A DNA stretch of 23,776 nt from an uncultured Porphyromonadaceae bacterium (lineage in GTDB: Bacteria; Bacteroidota; Bacteroidia; Bacteroidales; Muribaculaceae), in contig CAMWQF010000009.1 of the NCBI GenBank assembly GCA_947176285.1, forward strand, positions 1-23,776. The letters are read 5' to 3'. Position 1 is the first letter of the stretch, and each line of letters opens with the position of its first letter. The translations under genes were made by a program, and so were the position numbers. Shown piece after piece: positions 15,819 through 22,889 of this stretch. Under the pieces are notes generated by a model. It made no database searches, was not told the DNA's origin, and saw only the letters and a list, made by a program, of their open reading frames with translations.

Positions 15819-15850
15819 CAAAGTTAAGAAAAATTATTTAATAATTCAAC
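15819..15850 (-). promoter_or_regulatory. Promoter of the RG-I operon
   Basis: -7 TAACTTTG (complement of 15819-15826) with a TTG at -33 (complement of 15847-15849), spacer 20 nt, within the minus-strand region upstream of PL11; leader about 40 nt. No operator is obvious, and no HTCS, SusR-like or ECF regulator gene is next to it. Confidence 0.6.
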
Positions 15851-16021
15851 CTTCGCTCGAGAAAGTTGAATAGTGACATTTGCTCTTTATGCTTTTGGCA
15901 ATAGGAGATTGTTGCATTTTTGTTGTGGTTTATTACAATTTTGTAAATGGTGAACAATCTTGCGAATAAAGTCATTTTAAGGATAAAGACACATTCTTAA
16001 CACACAATCATATTTAATATT

Positions 16022-16456
16022 ATGAAAAAATTATCCTTAATATTCGCAATCTTTTTCGGAGTTCTCTCAGTTTCAGCAAGAAATTACACTCACGATATAA
16101 ATGTACTTCCTGAGCAGGCACATGCCATCATCACGGAAAACTTCAATTCTGAAATCAGCCATATAAAGATAGGCAAGGAATTTGGTCAGATTAGAGCATA
16201 TGACGTTGTGATGACCGACGGTTCGAAAATCTCGTTCGATAAGCATGGCAATTGGAAAGAGGTGGAAGTGGGAGGCTCAAAGGCAGTTCCAGCCGCTTTG
16301 ATTCCAAGACCGATTAAGACTTTTGTGAAGGATAATCAAAATGCTGTGAAAGTTACAGGTATTGAAAAGAATAATTATGGTTATGACGTTGAACTTTCGA
16401 ATGGCATGGACGCAAAATTTACTGAAAAAGGTAAGTTTATAAGTTACAATAAATGA
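16022..16456 (+). CDS. Small secreted PepSY-like protein
   Basis: 144 residues. Signal peptide about 1-19 (IFAIFFGVLSVSA), then two tandem PepSY-like repeats with the pattern of an AHAIITENF-type helix followed by YDVVMTDGSKISFDKHGNWKEVE (about 60-82) and again YDVELSNGMDAKFTEKGKFI (about 122-141). This is the Bacteroidetes PepSY-like (formerly putative beta-lactamase-inhibitor-like) family; it is periplasmic and of unknown exact role, perhaps binding or inhibiting an envelope protein. No adjacent peptidase or two-component gene supports a specific partner. Single gene with its own terminator; I see no consensus promoter in front. Confidence 0.8.
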   Translation: MKKLSLIFAIFFGVLSVSARNYTHDINVLPEQAHAIITENFNSEISHIKIGKEFGQIRAYDVVMTDGSKISFDKHGNWKEVEVGGSKAVPAALIPRPIKTFVKDNQNAVKVTGIEKNNYGYDVELSNGMDAKFTEKGKFISYNK

Positions 16457-16491
16457 AAATCATCTCTGGAAATAGTTCCTATTAAATAGGT

Positions 16492-16522
16492 GCAGAGTCG
16501 AAACGTCGGCTCTGCTTTTTTT
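16492..16522 (+). terminator. Terminator after the PepSY-like gene
   Basis: GCAGAGTCG (16492-16500) pairs with CGGCTCTGC (16507-16515), with one G-U pair, around a 6-nt loop and is followed by seven T residues (16516-16522). It lies 35 nt after the stop. Confidence 0.88.
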
Positions 16523-16610
16523 ATGCTCACCGTTGCTGAGAAGTCTATGGTTTGTGTATGTCATAATCATAGGAGTTTCGCAAGCCTAAGTTATGAGATA
16601 AGGTAAAATG

Positions 16611-16651
16611 AAAAAGATCCGCTGAGGCTTGTGCCATCAGTGGATCTTTTT
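16611..16651 (-). terminator. Terminator after the HU gene
   Basis: The arms 16616-16625 and 16637-16646 pair with one mismatch, extended inward by GGC/GCC. A-rich sequence at 16611-16615 gives a T-run in minus-strand reading, and the plus strand also has T residues at 16647-16651, so it may work both ways. It lies about 28 nt beyond the HU stop. Confidence 0.8.
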
Positions 16652-16674
16652 TAGATCGTTGTGTAGGAAAAGGA

Positions 16675-16953
16675 TTAGCCTTTTGCAACGGCTTCTTTGA
16701 ATACGGGAGCCGGCTTGAATGCAGGGATGTTGTGAGCCGGGATGATGACAGCTGTATTCTTTGTGATGTTGCGAGCAGTCTTTTCTGCTCTTTCTTTGAT
16801 GATGAAAGAACCGAAACCACGGAGATAAACGTTCTCTCCGTGTGCGAGGCTTTCCTTTACTACAGTCATGAATTGCTCGATGACTTCTATTGTAGTAGAC
16901 TTGTCAATACCGGTCTTTTTTGCAATTTCGTTTGCGATTTCTGCTTTTGTCAT
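16675..16953 (-). CDS. HU-family DNA-binding protein
   Basis: 92-residue nucleoid protein of the HU/IHF fold. Canonical N-terminal helices (MTKAEIANEIAKKTGIDKSTTIEVIEQFM) are followed by GENVYLRGFGSFIIKERAEKTARN and the DNA-inserting arm with NTAVIIPAHNIPAFKPAPVFKEAV. Length is standard. It binds and bends DNA as a dimer. The gene stands alone, with a consensus promoter upstream and a terminator downstream. Bacteroidetes carry several HU paralogues; which one this is cannot be told. Confidence 0.95.
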   Translation of the reverse strand: MTKAEIANEIAKKTGIDKSTTIEVIEQFMTVVKESLAHGENVYLRGFGSFIIKERAEKTARNITKNTAVIIPAHNIPAFKPAPVFKEAVAKG

Positions 16954-16996
16954 AACTCTTATGATGTATTTTAAGATGTTTTTTGTTTTCAGACTG

Positions 16997-17027
16997 CAAA
17001 ATTAGTGAAAATTTTCAGTCTATCAAA
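16997..17027 (-). promoter_or_regulatory. Promoter of the HU gene
   Basis: -7 TAATTTTG (complement of 16997-17004) and -33 TTTG (complement of 17024-17027), spacer 19 nt, about 43 nt upstream of the HU start. Confidence 0.72.
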
Positions 17028-17205
17028 TATTGAGTTATATATTTTTATTAAAAAGTGAATTATTTTCTTTGATTTTGAAGCGAATTTTATTGTCGTCATG
17101 GCTGTTCGGAGACAGATGAAGTTGTAAAAATTTTGTTCATGTGGATAAAAAATTAGCAAAAATTTTGAAATGTGAGAAATTTTTATTTGCTTCAACATGC
17201 TAATG

Positions 17206-17237
17206 TTAGGATATTTGTAGAATTTTGATTAATTTTG
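17206..17237 (+). promoter_or_regulatory. Probable promoter of leuC-leuD
   Basis: -7 TAATTTTG (17230-17237) is a full match; the -33 position has TTAG (17206-17209) rather than TTTG, spacer 20 nt. Leader about 75 nt. Confidence 0.5.
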
Positions 17238-17317
17238 CAATCTGTTTATAAATAAACTTCTTCATTATAAAAGAGAGTTTCTTTAGGTTGAAATATTAAG
17301 TAAAAATTATATAGGTT

Positions 17318-18712
17318 ATGGCTAACACTTTGTTTGATAAGATTTGGGACCGGCATGTGGTGCAGCATGTGGAGGATGGTCCGGAGCAACTTTATATCGA
17401 CCGTCTTTACTGCCATGAGGTGACAAGTCCCCAGGCTTTTGAGGGAATGCGGCGTCGTGGCATCAAATGTTTCCGTCCCGGCAACATTTTCTGTATGCCC
17501 GACCATAACACCCCGACTCACGATCAGGACAAACCTATCGAGGATCCGGTGAGCAAAACTCAGGTAGACACTCTCTCCCGTAATGCTGAGGAGTTCGGTT
17601 TGGAACACTTTGGAATGATGAATCCTAAAAATGGTATCATCCATGTTGTAGGTCCCGAACGTGGTCTTTCACTTCCCGGCATGACTATCGTGTGTGGTGA
17701 CTCACACACTTCTACTCATGGAGCAATGGGTGCTGTTGCATTTGGTATCGGTACGTCGGAAGTGGAAATGGTGCTCGCATCCCAGTGCATACTTCAGCAG
17801 AAACCAAAGTCAATGCGAATCAACATTGAAGGAAAACTTGGCAAAGATGTGACGGCTAAGGATGTGGCGCTATATCTTATGTCAAAACTCACTACATCGG
17901 GAGCCACCGGTTACTTTGTAGAGTATGCAGGAGAAGCAGTCCGCAATCTATCGATGGAAGGACGTCTTACGCTATGCAACCTCTCTATAGAAATGGGTGC
18001 GCGCGGTGGATTCATTGCTCCTGATGAGGTGACCTTTGAGTATATCAAGGGAAGAGAATATGCACCGAAAGGAGAGGAGTGGGATAGAGCTGTGGAATAT
18101 TGGAAAACTCTCAAGAGTGGTGATGACGCTGTTTTCGATAAAGAATTGACATTCCATGCTGAAGATATCGAACCGTTTGTCACTTATGGCACCAATCCGG
18201 GAATGGGTATGGGCATTACACAGTCTATACCGACACTTGACACTATTCCGGAAGCAGGTAAGGCTTCTTTCGTCAAGAGCCTTGACTATATGGGTTTCAA
18301 GCCCGGTCAGAAACTGCTTGGGACTCCGGTGGATTATGTTTTCCTTGGAGCGTGCACCAACGGAAGAATAGAAGACTTCCGGGCTTTTGCTTCGATAGCA
18401 AAAGGACGAAAGAAGGCTGACAGTGTGACTGCTTGGCTTGTGCCCGGATCTTGGATGGTATATGATCAAATTAAGGAGGAAGGCATAGACAAGGTGCTGG
18501 AAGAAGCCGGATTTGAAATCCGTCAGCCTGGATGCTCAGCTTGCTTGGCTATGAATGATGATAAGATTCCTGCTGGCAAACTTGCTGTTTCTACATCAAA
18601 CAGAAACTTTGAAGGTCGTCAAGGACCCGGAGCAAGGACTGTGCTTGCAAGTCCTCTTGTGGCAGCAGCCGCTGCTGTAACCGGTGTCATCACCGATCCG
18701 AGAACCTTGTAA
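17318..18712 (+). CDS. leuC: 3-isopropylmalate dehydratase large subunit
   Basis: 464-residue aconitase-superfamily subunit that with LeuD isomerises 2- to 3-isopropylmalate through a [4Fe-4S] cluster. The three cluster ligands are in place: Cys346 (GACTNGR), Cys406 and Cys409 (PGCSACLAMN). Also present are PDHNTPTHDQDKP (about 65-77), VCGDSHTSTHGAMGAVAFGIGTSEVE (about 127-152) and the C-terminal NRNFEGRQGPGARTVLASP. Length matches the 465-470-residue bacterial LeuC. leuD follows 77 nt later on the same strand. Confidence 0.96.
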   Translation: MANTLFDKIWDRHVVQHVEDGPEQLYIDRLYCHEVTSPQAFEGMRRRGIKCFRPGNIFCMPDHNTPTHDQDKPIEDPVSKTQVDTLSRNAEEFGLEHFGMMNPKNGIIHVVGPERGLSLPGMTIVCGDSHTSTHGAMGAVAFGIGTSEVEMVLASQCILQQKPKSMRINIEGKLGKDVTAKDVALYLMSKLTTSGATGYFVEYAGEAVRNLSMEGRLTLCNLSIEMGARGGFIAPDEVTFEYIKGREYAPKGEEWDRAVEYWKTLKSGDDAVFDKELTFHAEDIEPFVTYGTNPGMGMGITQSIPTLDTIPEAGKASFVKSLDYMGFKPGQKLLGTPVDYVFLGACTNGRIEDFRAFASIAKGRKKADSVTAWLVPGSWMVYDQIKEEGIDKVLEEAGFEIRQPGCSACLAMNDDKIPAGKLAVSTSNRNFEGRQGPGARTVLASPLVAAAAAVTGVITDPRTL

Positions 18713-18789
18713 TTTAACTTTCGTTCTCGATAGTTGTGGTTTAAGATTGAGAGTTTAAATGTTTAATCGTTTAAATTGATCTAAGAGAT

Positions 18790-19389
18790 ATGAAACAGAA
18801 ATTCGATGTAATAACAAGCACTTGTGTGCCACTCCCATTAGAAAATGTGGACACAGACCAGATAATCCCGGCACGTTTCCTTAAGGCTACCACTCGCGAA
18901 GAAAGTTTCTTTGGAGAGAATCTTTTTCGCGATTGGCGTTACAATCCTGATGGATCTCTTAATGAGGATTTTGTATTGAACAATCCCAAATATAGCGGAG
19001 AAATTCTTGTAGCAGGAAAGAACTTCGGAAGCGGCTCGAGCCGCGAACATGCAGCTTGGGCTATTGCAGGATATGGTTTCCGCGTTGTGATCAGCAGTTT
19101 CTTTGCCGATATACACAAGAATAATGAACTTAATAATTTTGTTCTTCCGGTAGTGGTCAGTGAATCATTCTTGGCTAATCTTTTTGCATCTATTGAAAAA
19201 GATCCGAAAATGGAAGTGGAAGTTGATCTGCCGAATCAGACCGTTACTAACAAAGCAACAGGAGAAAGCGAGAAGTTTGAGATCAACGGTTATAAGAAAT
19301 ATTGCCTGATGAATGCCCTCGATGACATTGATTTCCTTTTGGAGAATAAGGATAAGACAGAAGCCTGGGAGGAGGCGGCAAAAGCGTGA
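18790..19389 (+). CDS. leuD: 3-isopropylmalate dehydratase small subunit
   Basis: 199-residue swivelling-domain subunit that completes the LeuCD isomerase. Typical motifs: NVDTDQIIPARFLK (about 19-32), GKNFGSGSSREHAAWAI (about 76-92; substrate-binding serines) and FADIHKNNELNNFVLPVV (about 104-121). Length is normal. Its TGA stop (19387-19389) overlaps a GTG in frame with the next gene, forming GTGA, so coupled translation is possible. Confidence 0.95.
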   Translation: MKQKFDVITSTCVPLPLENVDTDQIIPARFLKATTREESFFGENLFRDWRYNPDGSLNEDFVLNNPKYSGEILVAGKNFGSGSSREHAAWAIAGYGFRVVISSFFADIHKNNELNNFVLPVVVSESFLANLFASIEKDPKMEVEVDLPNQTVTNKATGESEKFEINGYKKYCLMNALDDIDFLLENKDKTEAWEEAAKA

Positions 19390-19412
19390 CGACTGCCACT
19401 ACAAGAAAAGGG

Positions 19413-20957
19413 ATGAACAGCCATTCCGCAAGTGTCGAGATCATGGACACCACGCTCCGCGATGGAGAACAGACCTCGGGCGTAAGTTTCGTGCCTCATG
19501 AGAAACTGATGGTGGCTCGGGCATTGCTCAACGATCTGAATGTCGATCGCATTGAGGTGGCTTCGGCGCGTGTGTCAGAAGGAGAGAAAGACGCAGTCAC
19601 CAGAATTTGCAAATGGGCGAGAGAAGCGGGTTTCCTTCATAGAGTTGAAGTGCTTGGCTTTGTAGATGATGGCACTTCGCTCAATTGGATAAATGATTGT
19701 GGGTGTGTCAATATAAATCTTCTCTGCAAGGGCTCTGAAAACCATTGCCGAAATCAACTTAAGAAAACTCCTGATGAGCATTTTGAAGACATACGCAGGA
19801 ATATACGTATGGCTCACGATATGGGTATAAGTGTCAATGTATATCTGGAGGATTGGAGCAATGGAATAAAGCAATCTCCGGAATATGTATTTGCAATGAT
19901 GGATGCCCTAAAAGATTGCGGTATAAAGCGGTTTATGCTTCCGGATACGCTCGGTATATTGAATCCGCTTGAACTTCTCCTTTTCATGCGAAAGATGGTG
20001 AAACTATATCCCGGGATTCATTTTGATTTTCATGCTCACAATGATTATGACCTTGCGATCTCGAATGTGTTGGCTGCTGTGCTTGGTGGATGTAAGGGAA
20101 TCCATACTTCGGTCAATGGTCTCGGAGAAAGAGCGGGGAATGCTCCGCTTGCAAGTGTGCAGGCTATACTCAAAGACCAGTTTAACGCCCACACCAATAT
20201 TAAGGAGGAGAGGCTCAACGACATAAGCCGAATGGTGGAGAATTACTCCGGCATAGCGATTCCTCCTAATCGCCCTATTACGGGAGAGAGCGTGTTTACA
20301 CAGGTAGCCGGAGTGCATGCTGATGGAGATAACAAGGCAAATCTCTATTGCAATGACTTATTGCCGGAACGTTTTGGCAGAAAGCGCGAATATGCCCTTG
20401 GTAAAAATAGTGGTAAGGCCAACATCCTTAAGAATCTCGAGGAACTTGGTCTTGAACTCACATCTGAACAGACACGTAAAGTTACGGAGCGTATCATCGA
20501 ACTTGGTGATAAAAAAGAGGTTGTCACACAAGAAGATTTGCCATATATAGTTTCGGATGTGCTCAACAGTGTGTCGCAAGCAGACCATGTGAAACTGCTA
20601 AGTTATATGGTTAGCACTGCATTTGGCTTGAAACCGATGGCGGCTCTTAAAATAGAGATTAATGGTGAGACTCATGAAGTGACAGCCTCAGGCAACGGAC
20701 AGTTTGATGCTTTTATGAAAGCTCTTAAACAGTTGTATAAGGACAAACTTGGTCGACGATTCCCTCACCTTGCCAATTATGTGGTATCAATTCCACCTGG
20801 CGGACGCACTGATGCACTTGTGCAGACAGTAATCACGTGGGAATGGAATGATAGAATCTATAGAACAAGAGGACTTGATGCCGACCAGACAGAAGCGGCT
20901 ATAAAAGCCACAATAAAAATGCTCAATCTTATGGAAGAAAAAATGGGTGGGTCTTAA
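19413..20957 (+). CDS. Second LeuA-type acyl-transfer synthase (2-isopropylmalate or citramalate synthase)
   Basis: About 514 residues from ATG 19413; a GTG at 19386 overlapping the leuD stop would add nine residues. ATG is preferred because homologues I recall begin a few residues before IEIMDTTLRDGEQ. HMGL-type barrel with DTTLRDGEQ (12-20), LPDTLGIL, HFDFHAHNDYDLA (HxH metal ligands), NGLGERAGN and VAGVHADGDNKANLYCNDLLPERFGR, then a LeuA dimer regulatory domain with ASGNGQFDAFMKAL and SIPPGGRTDALVQT. It differs strongly from the LeuA at 5047-6552. It belongs to the divergent Bacteroidetes clade found next to leuCD; a pyruvate-using citramalate synthase for isoleucine is a possible alternative role that the sequence alone does not settle. 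Confidence 0.85.
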   Translation: MNSHSASVEIMDTTLRDGEQTSGVSFVPHEKLMVARALLNDLNVDRIEVASARVSEGEKDAVTRICKWAREAGFLHRVEVLGFVDDGTSLNWINDCGCVNINLLCKGSENHCRNQLKKTPDEHFEDIRRNIRMAHDMGISVNVYLEDWSNGIKQSPEYVFAMMDALKDCGIKRFMLPDTLGILNPLELLLFMRKMVKLYPGIHFDFHAHNDYDLAISNVLAAVLGGCKGIHTSVNGLGERAGNAPLASVQAILKDQFNAHTNIKEERLNDISRMVENYSGIAIPPNRPITGESVFTQVAGVHADGDNKANLYCNDLLPERFGRKREYALGKNSGKANILKNLEELGLELTSEQTRKVTERIIELGDKKEVVTQEDLPYIVSDVLNSVSQADHVKLLSYMVSTAFGLKPMAALKIEINGETHEVTASGNGQFDAFMKALKQLYKDKLGRRFPHLANYVVSIPPGGRTDALVQTVITWEWNDRIYRTRGLDADQTEAAIKATIKMLNLMEEKMGGS

Positions 20958-20971
20958 AGACTCACCCATTT
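20941..20971. terminator. Bidirectional terminator overlapping the LeuA2 stop codon
   Basis: A hairpin with arms 20941-20955 and 20957-20971 (about 14 usable base pairs, one G-U) contains the TAA stop (20955-20957). In minus-strand reading the stem is followed by seven T residues whose complement lies inside the LeuA2 coding end, so it is a good terminator for the Sel1 gene; the plus-strand T-tract is weak. Confidence 0.75.
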
Positions 20972-20977
20972 GATTTC

Positions 20978-22171
20978 TTACTTTACATGTTCTGTCGTTT
21001 TGTAGGCTCCGAGGCTTCCGTATTGAGCCGCAGCCTTGGCGTAGCGGGCTGCCTTCTCGGCATTTGCTTTTGTGCCTTTCCCTTCTTTATACATATATGC
21101 AAGTCTGGAATTTACAAAGGCAAGCAGTGTGCGGGGCAACTTGGCGTTGATAGCGATCGGCTCATAATAACGTAAGGCTTGCGTGAAGTTTTGATTGAGG
21201 AAATCTCCATTGAAGTTCATGCTCCCAAGATAGAAGCGGGCCCAATCATCTCCTATTTCAGCGGCTGCTTCCTTTGCTTTGAGTCCTTTTAGAAAACCAT
21301 CCTTATAAACCGGTTCATTCTTCATATTCTGCATGCTATTAACGGTTGAGATCCAGTAAAGAGCAAGTTCACCGTCTTCTGCAGTTTCCCCTTCGCCAAA
21401 ACTTTCTCCATTTAGAGGGCGACCGAGTGTGGCGCGAGCAGTATCGTCTCCGAGGTCTCCGGCAATATAAAGCCAGAAGAATGCCTCAGGATAGTCGATA
21501 GGTCCGCCGCCGCTAGCCCGGAGATTATGGCCGTATAGGCTTGCACCTCTTGGATAGCCCTGGAGTGCACTCTTATGGAAATATTCCCTTGCTTTAGGAA
21601 TGTCGGTCTTAACTCCTTTCCCTTGGAGATACATAGCACCTAATGCCATATTTCCGAAGCCGAAATCCAAAGGATTGCATTTGTCGAAATATGATTTTGC
21701 CTTTTTGAAATCATTTTTATTATAATAATATAATCCAAGATATGCATTTGCATCCTCATATCCGGCGTTTGCTGCAGAAAGTAGCAATTTCTCTCCTTCA
21801 GATGCATTGCTGCTGAATTGTGGAGTCAGAGCATAGAGCACTCCAAGTTCTGTGACGCCGCGCAGATTGTTTTCTGAAGCCACAGTTTTTAAAAGTTTTT
21901 CTGCTGCTTCAGGACTTCCGGTCTTATGATATAGAGCGAGGCTCACAACACTGTCGGCAGATATTTTCCCTTTAGAATAGAGGCTGCTAATAGAATTTAC
22001 AATTGAATCTTGCTTCTGTTGGCTTAATCTGAAAGGTGTTGTCTTCTTAGCATTAGTAGTTTGGCTTGTCTTGGCATGATTGCGCAATAGAGTCATTAGG
22101 CTTTCCTTGATGTCGGCGTTGGCAGACATTGCTGCGAAGATGAGGCTGAGAAGAATGATTGTCTTTTTCAT
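20978..22171 (-). CDS. Secreted Sel1-repeat (TPR-like) protein, function unknown
   Basis: 397 residues. Signal peptide about 1-19 (IILLSLIFAAMSANA), then Sel1-like repeats: VTELGVLYA, ANAYLGLYYYNKNDFKKAKSYFDKC, MALGAMYLQGKGVKTDIPKAREYFHKSALQGYPRG (the most canonical, about 175-209), ARFYLGSMNFNGDFLNQNFTQALRYYE and RLAYMYKEGKGTKANAEKAARYAKAAAQYGS near the C-terminus. Sel1 repeats are protein-interaction solenoids, often in envelope or secretion processes; no partner is indicated by neighbours. No membrane anchor. Converges on the LeuA2 gene with a shared terminator. No consensus promoter found upstream. The 20 residues after the signal (KTSQTTNAKKTTP) look like a disordered linker. Confidence 0.82.
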   Translation of the reverse strand: MKKTIILLSLIFAAMSANADIKESLMTLLRNHAKTSQTTNAKKTTPFRLSQQKQDSIVNSISSLYSKGKISADSVVSLALYHKTGSPEAAEKLLKTVASENNLRGVTELGVLYALTPQFSSNASEGEKLLLSAANAGYEDANAYLGLYYYNKNDFKKAKSYFDKCNPLDFGFGNMALGAMYLQGKGVKTDIPKAREYFHKSALQGYPRGASLYGHNLRASGGGPIDYPEAFFWLYIAGDLGDDTARATLGRPLNGESFGEGETAEDGELALYWISTVNSMQNMKNEPVYKDGFLKGLKAKEAAAEIGDDWARFYLGSMNFNGDFLNQNFTQALRYYEPIAINAKLPRTLLAFVNSRLAYMYKEGKGTKANAEKAARYAKAAAQYGSLGAYKTTEHVK

Positions 22172-22273
22172 AGTTTAGTGGAATTTAAGATTATTATTTC
22201 TTTTTAACAATACTTCAGCCATATTGGTTCATAAAGAAAAGGTTTATTCATATTTTTTGATGTGATGCCTAAT

Positions 22274-22322
22274 AATTTAGCAGACAAAGATGATGTACTT
22301 CATCATCTTTGTCTGCTAAATT
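22274..22322. repeat. 22-bp perfect inverted repeat between Sel1 and cupin genes
   Basis: 22274-22295 (core AGCAGACAAAGATGATG) is perfectly complementary to 22301-22322 around the 5-nt loop TACTT. No long T-tract follows in either direction. It lies 29 nt beyond the cupin stop, so it may end the cupin transcript or protect its 3' end; a small palindromic mobile or REP-like element is also possible. Confidence 0.7.
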
Positions 22323-22350
22323 TGAAATTTCCTACCTTTTGTTTCAGTTT

Positions 22351-22680
22351 TTACGGCTTAACTTTTATAAGCATCATTTTCGAGTCGGTCTTTGCTACCA
22401 CGCTATGAGCCACATCGGCTCCCATTAGTAGAAATTCCCCGGCTTTAATGACATGCACTTTATCGAGCATGGTAAACTCAATCTCTCCTTCGAGAACGTT
22501 GATCATTACCTCTGCCGGTGCAGTATGGGTGTCAAGTTTCTGACCTTCTTTAAACGCTACAAGGACTATGCCTCCGTTTTCGTTACTAAAAATTTGTTTG
22601 AAATGAACCTTATCATTTCCTGCTTCAATTTGGTCGGTGGTAACATGTACCTCTCCGAACCTATAATCTGTGTTCAACAT
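22351..22680 (-). CDS. Small single-domain cupin protein
   Basis: 109-residue beta-barrel cupin. Motif 1 is recognisable as GQKLDTHTAPAEVMINVLEG (about 46-65; His52 and Glu57 are likely metal ligands, one canonical His being replaced), and motif 2 as GEFLLMGADVAHSVVA (about 82-97, with the His ligand near 92). No signal peptide; cytosolic. Cupins of this size are metal-dependent enzymes or small-molecule sensors, and I cannot say which. It is transcribed divergently from the Crp/Fnr-type gene, and a 14-bp palindrome lies 28 nt upstream of its start, so the regulator is a likely controller of it (inference). Confidence 0.85.
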   Translation of the reverse strand: MLNTDYRFGEVHVTTDQIEAGNDKVHFKQIFSNENGGIVLVAFKEGQKLDTHTAPAEVMINVLEGEIEFTMLDKVHVIKAGEFLLMGADVAHSVVAKTDSKMMLIKVKP

Positions 22681-22707
22681 AGTGTGTTATTTTTATAAAT
22701 TTGTGAT

Positions 22708-22721
22708 TGCTAATACTAGCA
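22708..22721. promoter_or_regulatory. CRP/FNR-like 5-4-5 palindrome in the cupin-regulator intergenic region
   Basis: TGCTA-ATAC-TAGCA has the 5-4-5 geometry of FNR-type operators (TTGAT-N4-ATCAA). It sits in the divergent region between the cupin and a Crp/Fnr-family gene. This is a pattern match, with no evidence of binding. Confidence 0.4.
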
Positions 22722-22796
22722 CTTATAAAACGAATTTTTATCAATCTTTGTTCGTTAAAATGTTTTCTAAAGGGTGTATTTGTAAATATATACCCC

Positions 22797-22827
22797 TTTC
22801 GCATGTCAGAAATTTTTAGTAACTTTG
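22797..22827 (+). promoter_or_regulatory. Promoter of the Crp/Fnr-type gene
   Basis: -7 TAACTTTG (22820-22827) is a full consensus match; -33 is TTTC (22797-22800), spacer 19 nt. Transcription should begin at about 22832-22836, at or next to the first ATG (22833). Confidence 0.6.
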
Positions 22828-22832
22828 CACCC

Positions 22833-22883
22833 ATGAAACGGCACTTTAACACACATCTTGAAGGGCTTGACCTTCAATTCTAG
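22833..22883 (+). other. Upstream in-frame fragment of the Crp/Fnr-type gene ending in TAG
   Basis: From ATG 22833, 16 codons (MKRHFNTHLEGLDLQF) run in the same frame as the regulator and stop at TAG 22881-22883. The frame then continues as HDLIESRGKLVSLKKGEY without another stop. The peptide looks like the normal N-terminal helix of this family. In relatives I recall, an FW-DLI pattern occupies this place, so TAG probably replaced TGG (Trp). Confidence 0.6.
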
Positions 22884-22889
22884 CATGAC

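Larger units (their letters stand above)
16954..17317. other. AT-rich divergent intergenic region between HU and leuC
   Basis: 364 nt without a gene. It holds the HU promoter (16997-17027, minus) and the probable leuC promoter (17206-17237, plus). Between them is AT-rich sequence with A/T runs and recurring AATTTT-type segments. A frame read here on the minus strand gives only low-complexity residues. I see no tRNA, riboswitch or leucine-rich leader peptide. Confidence 0.7.

Noticed and set aside
15850..16021. Consensus promoter for the PepSY-like gene
   Set aside because: Several TTTG motifs occur, but none has TA two bases before it with a suitable -33 element, so I list none.
16989..17198. 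A 69-codon minus-strand frame upstream of the HU gene
   Set aside because: AT-rich low-complexity translation, overlapping the HU promoter.
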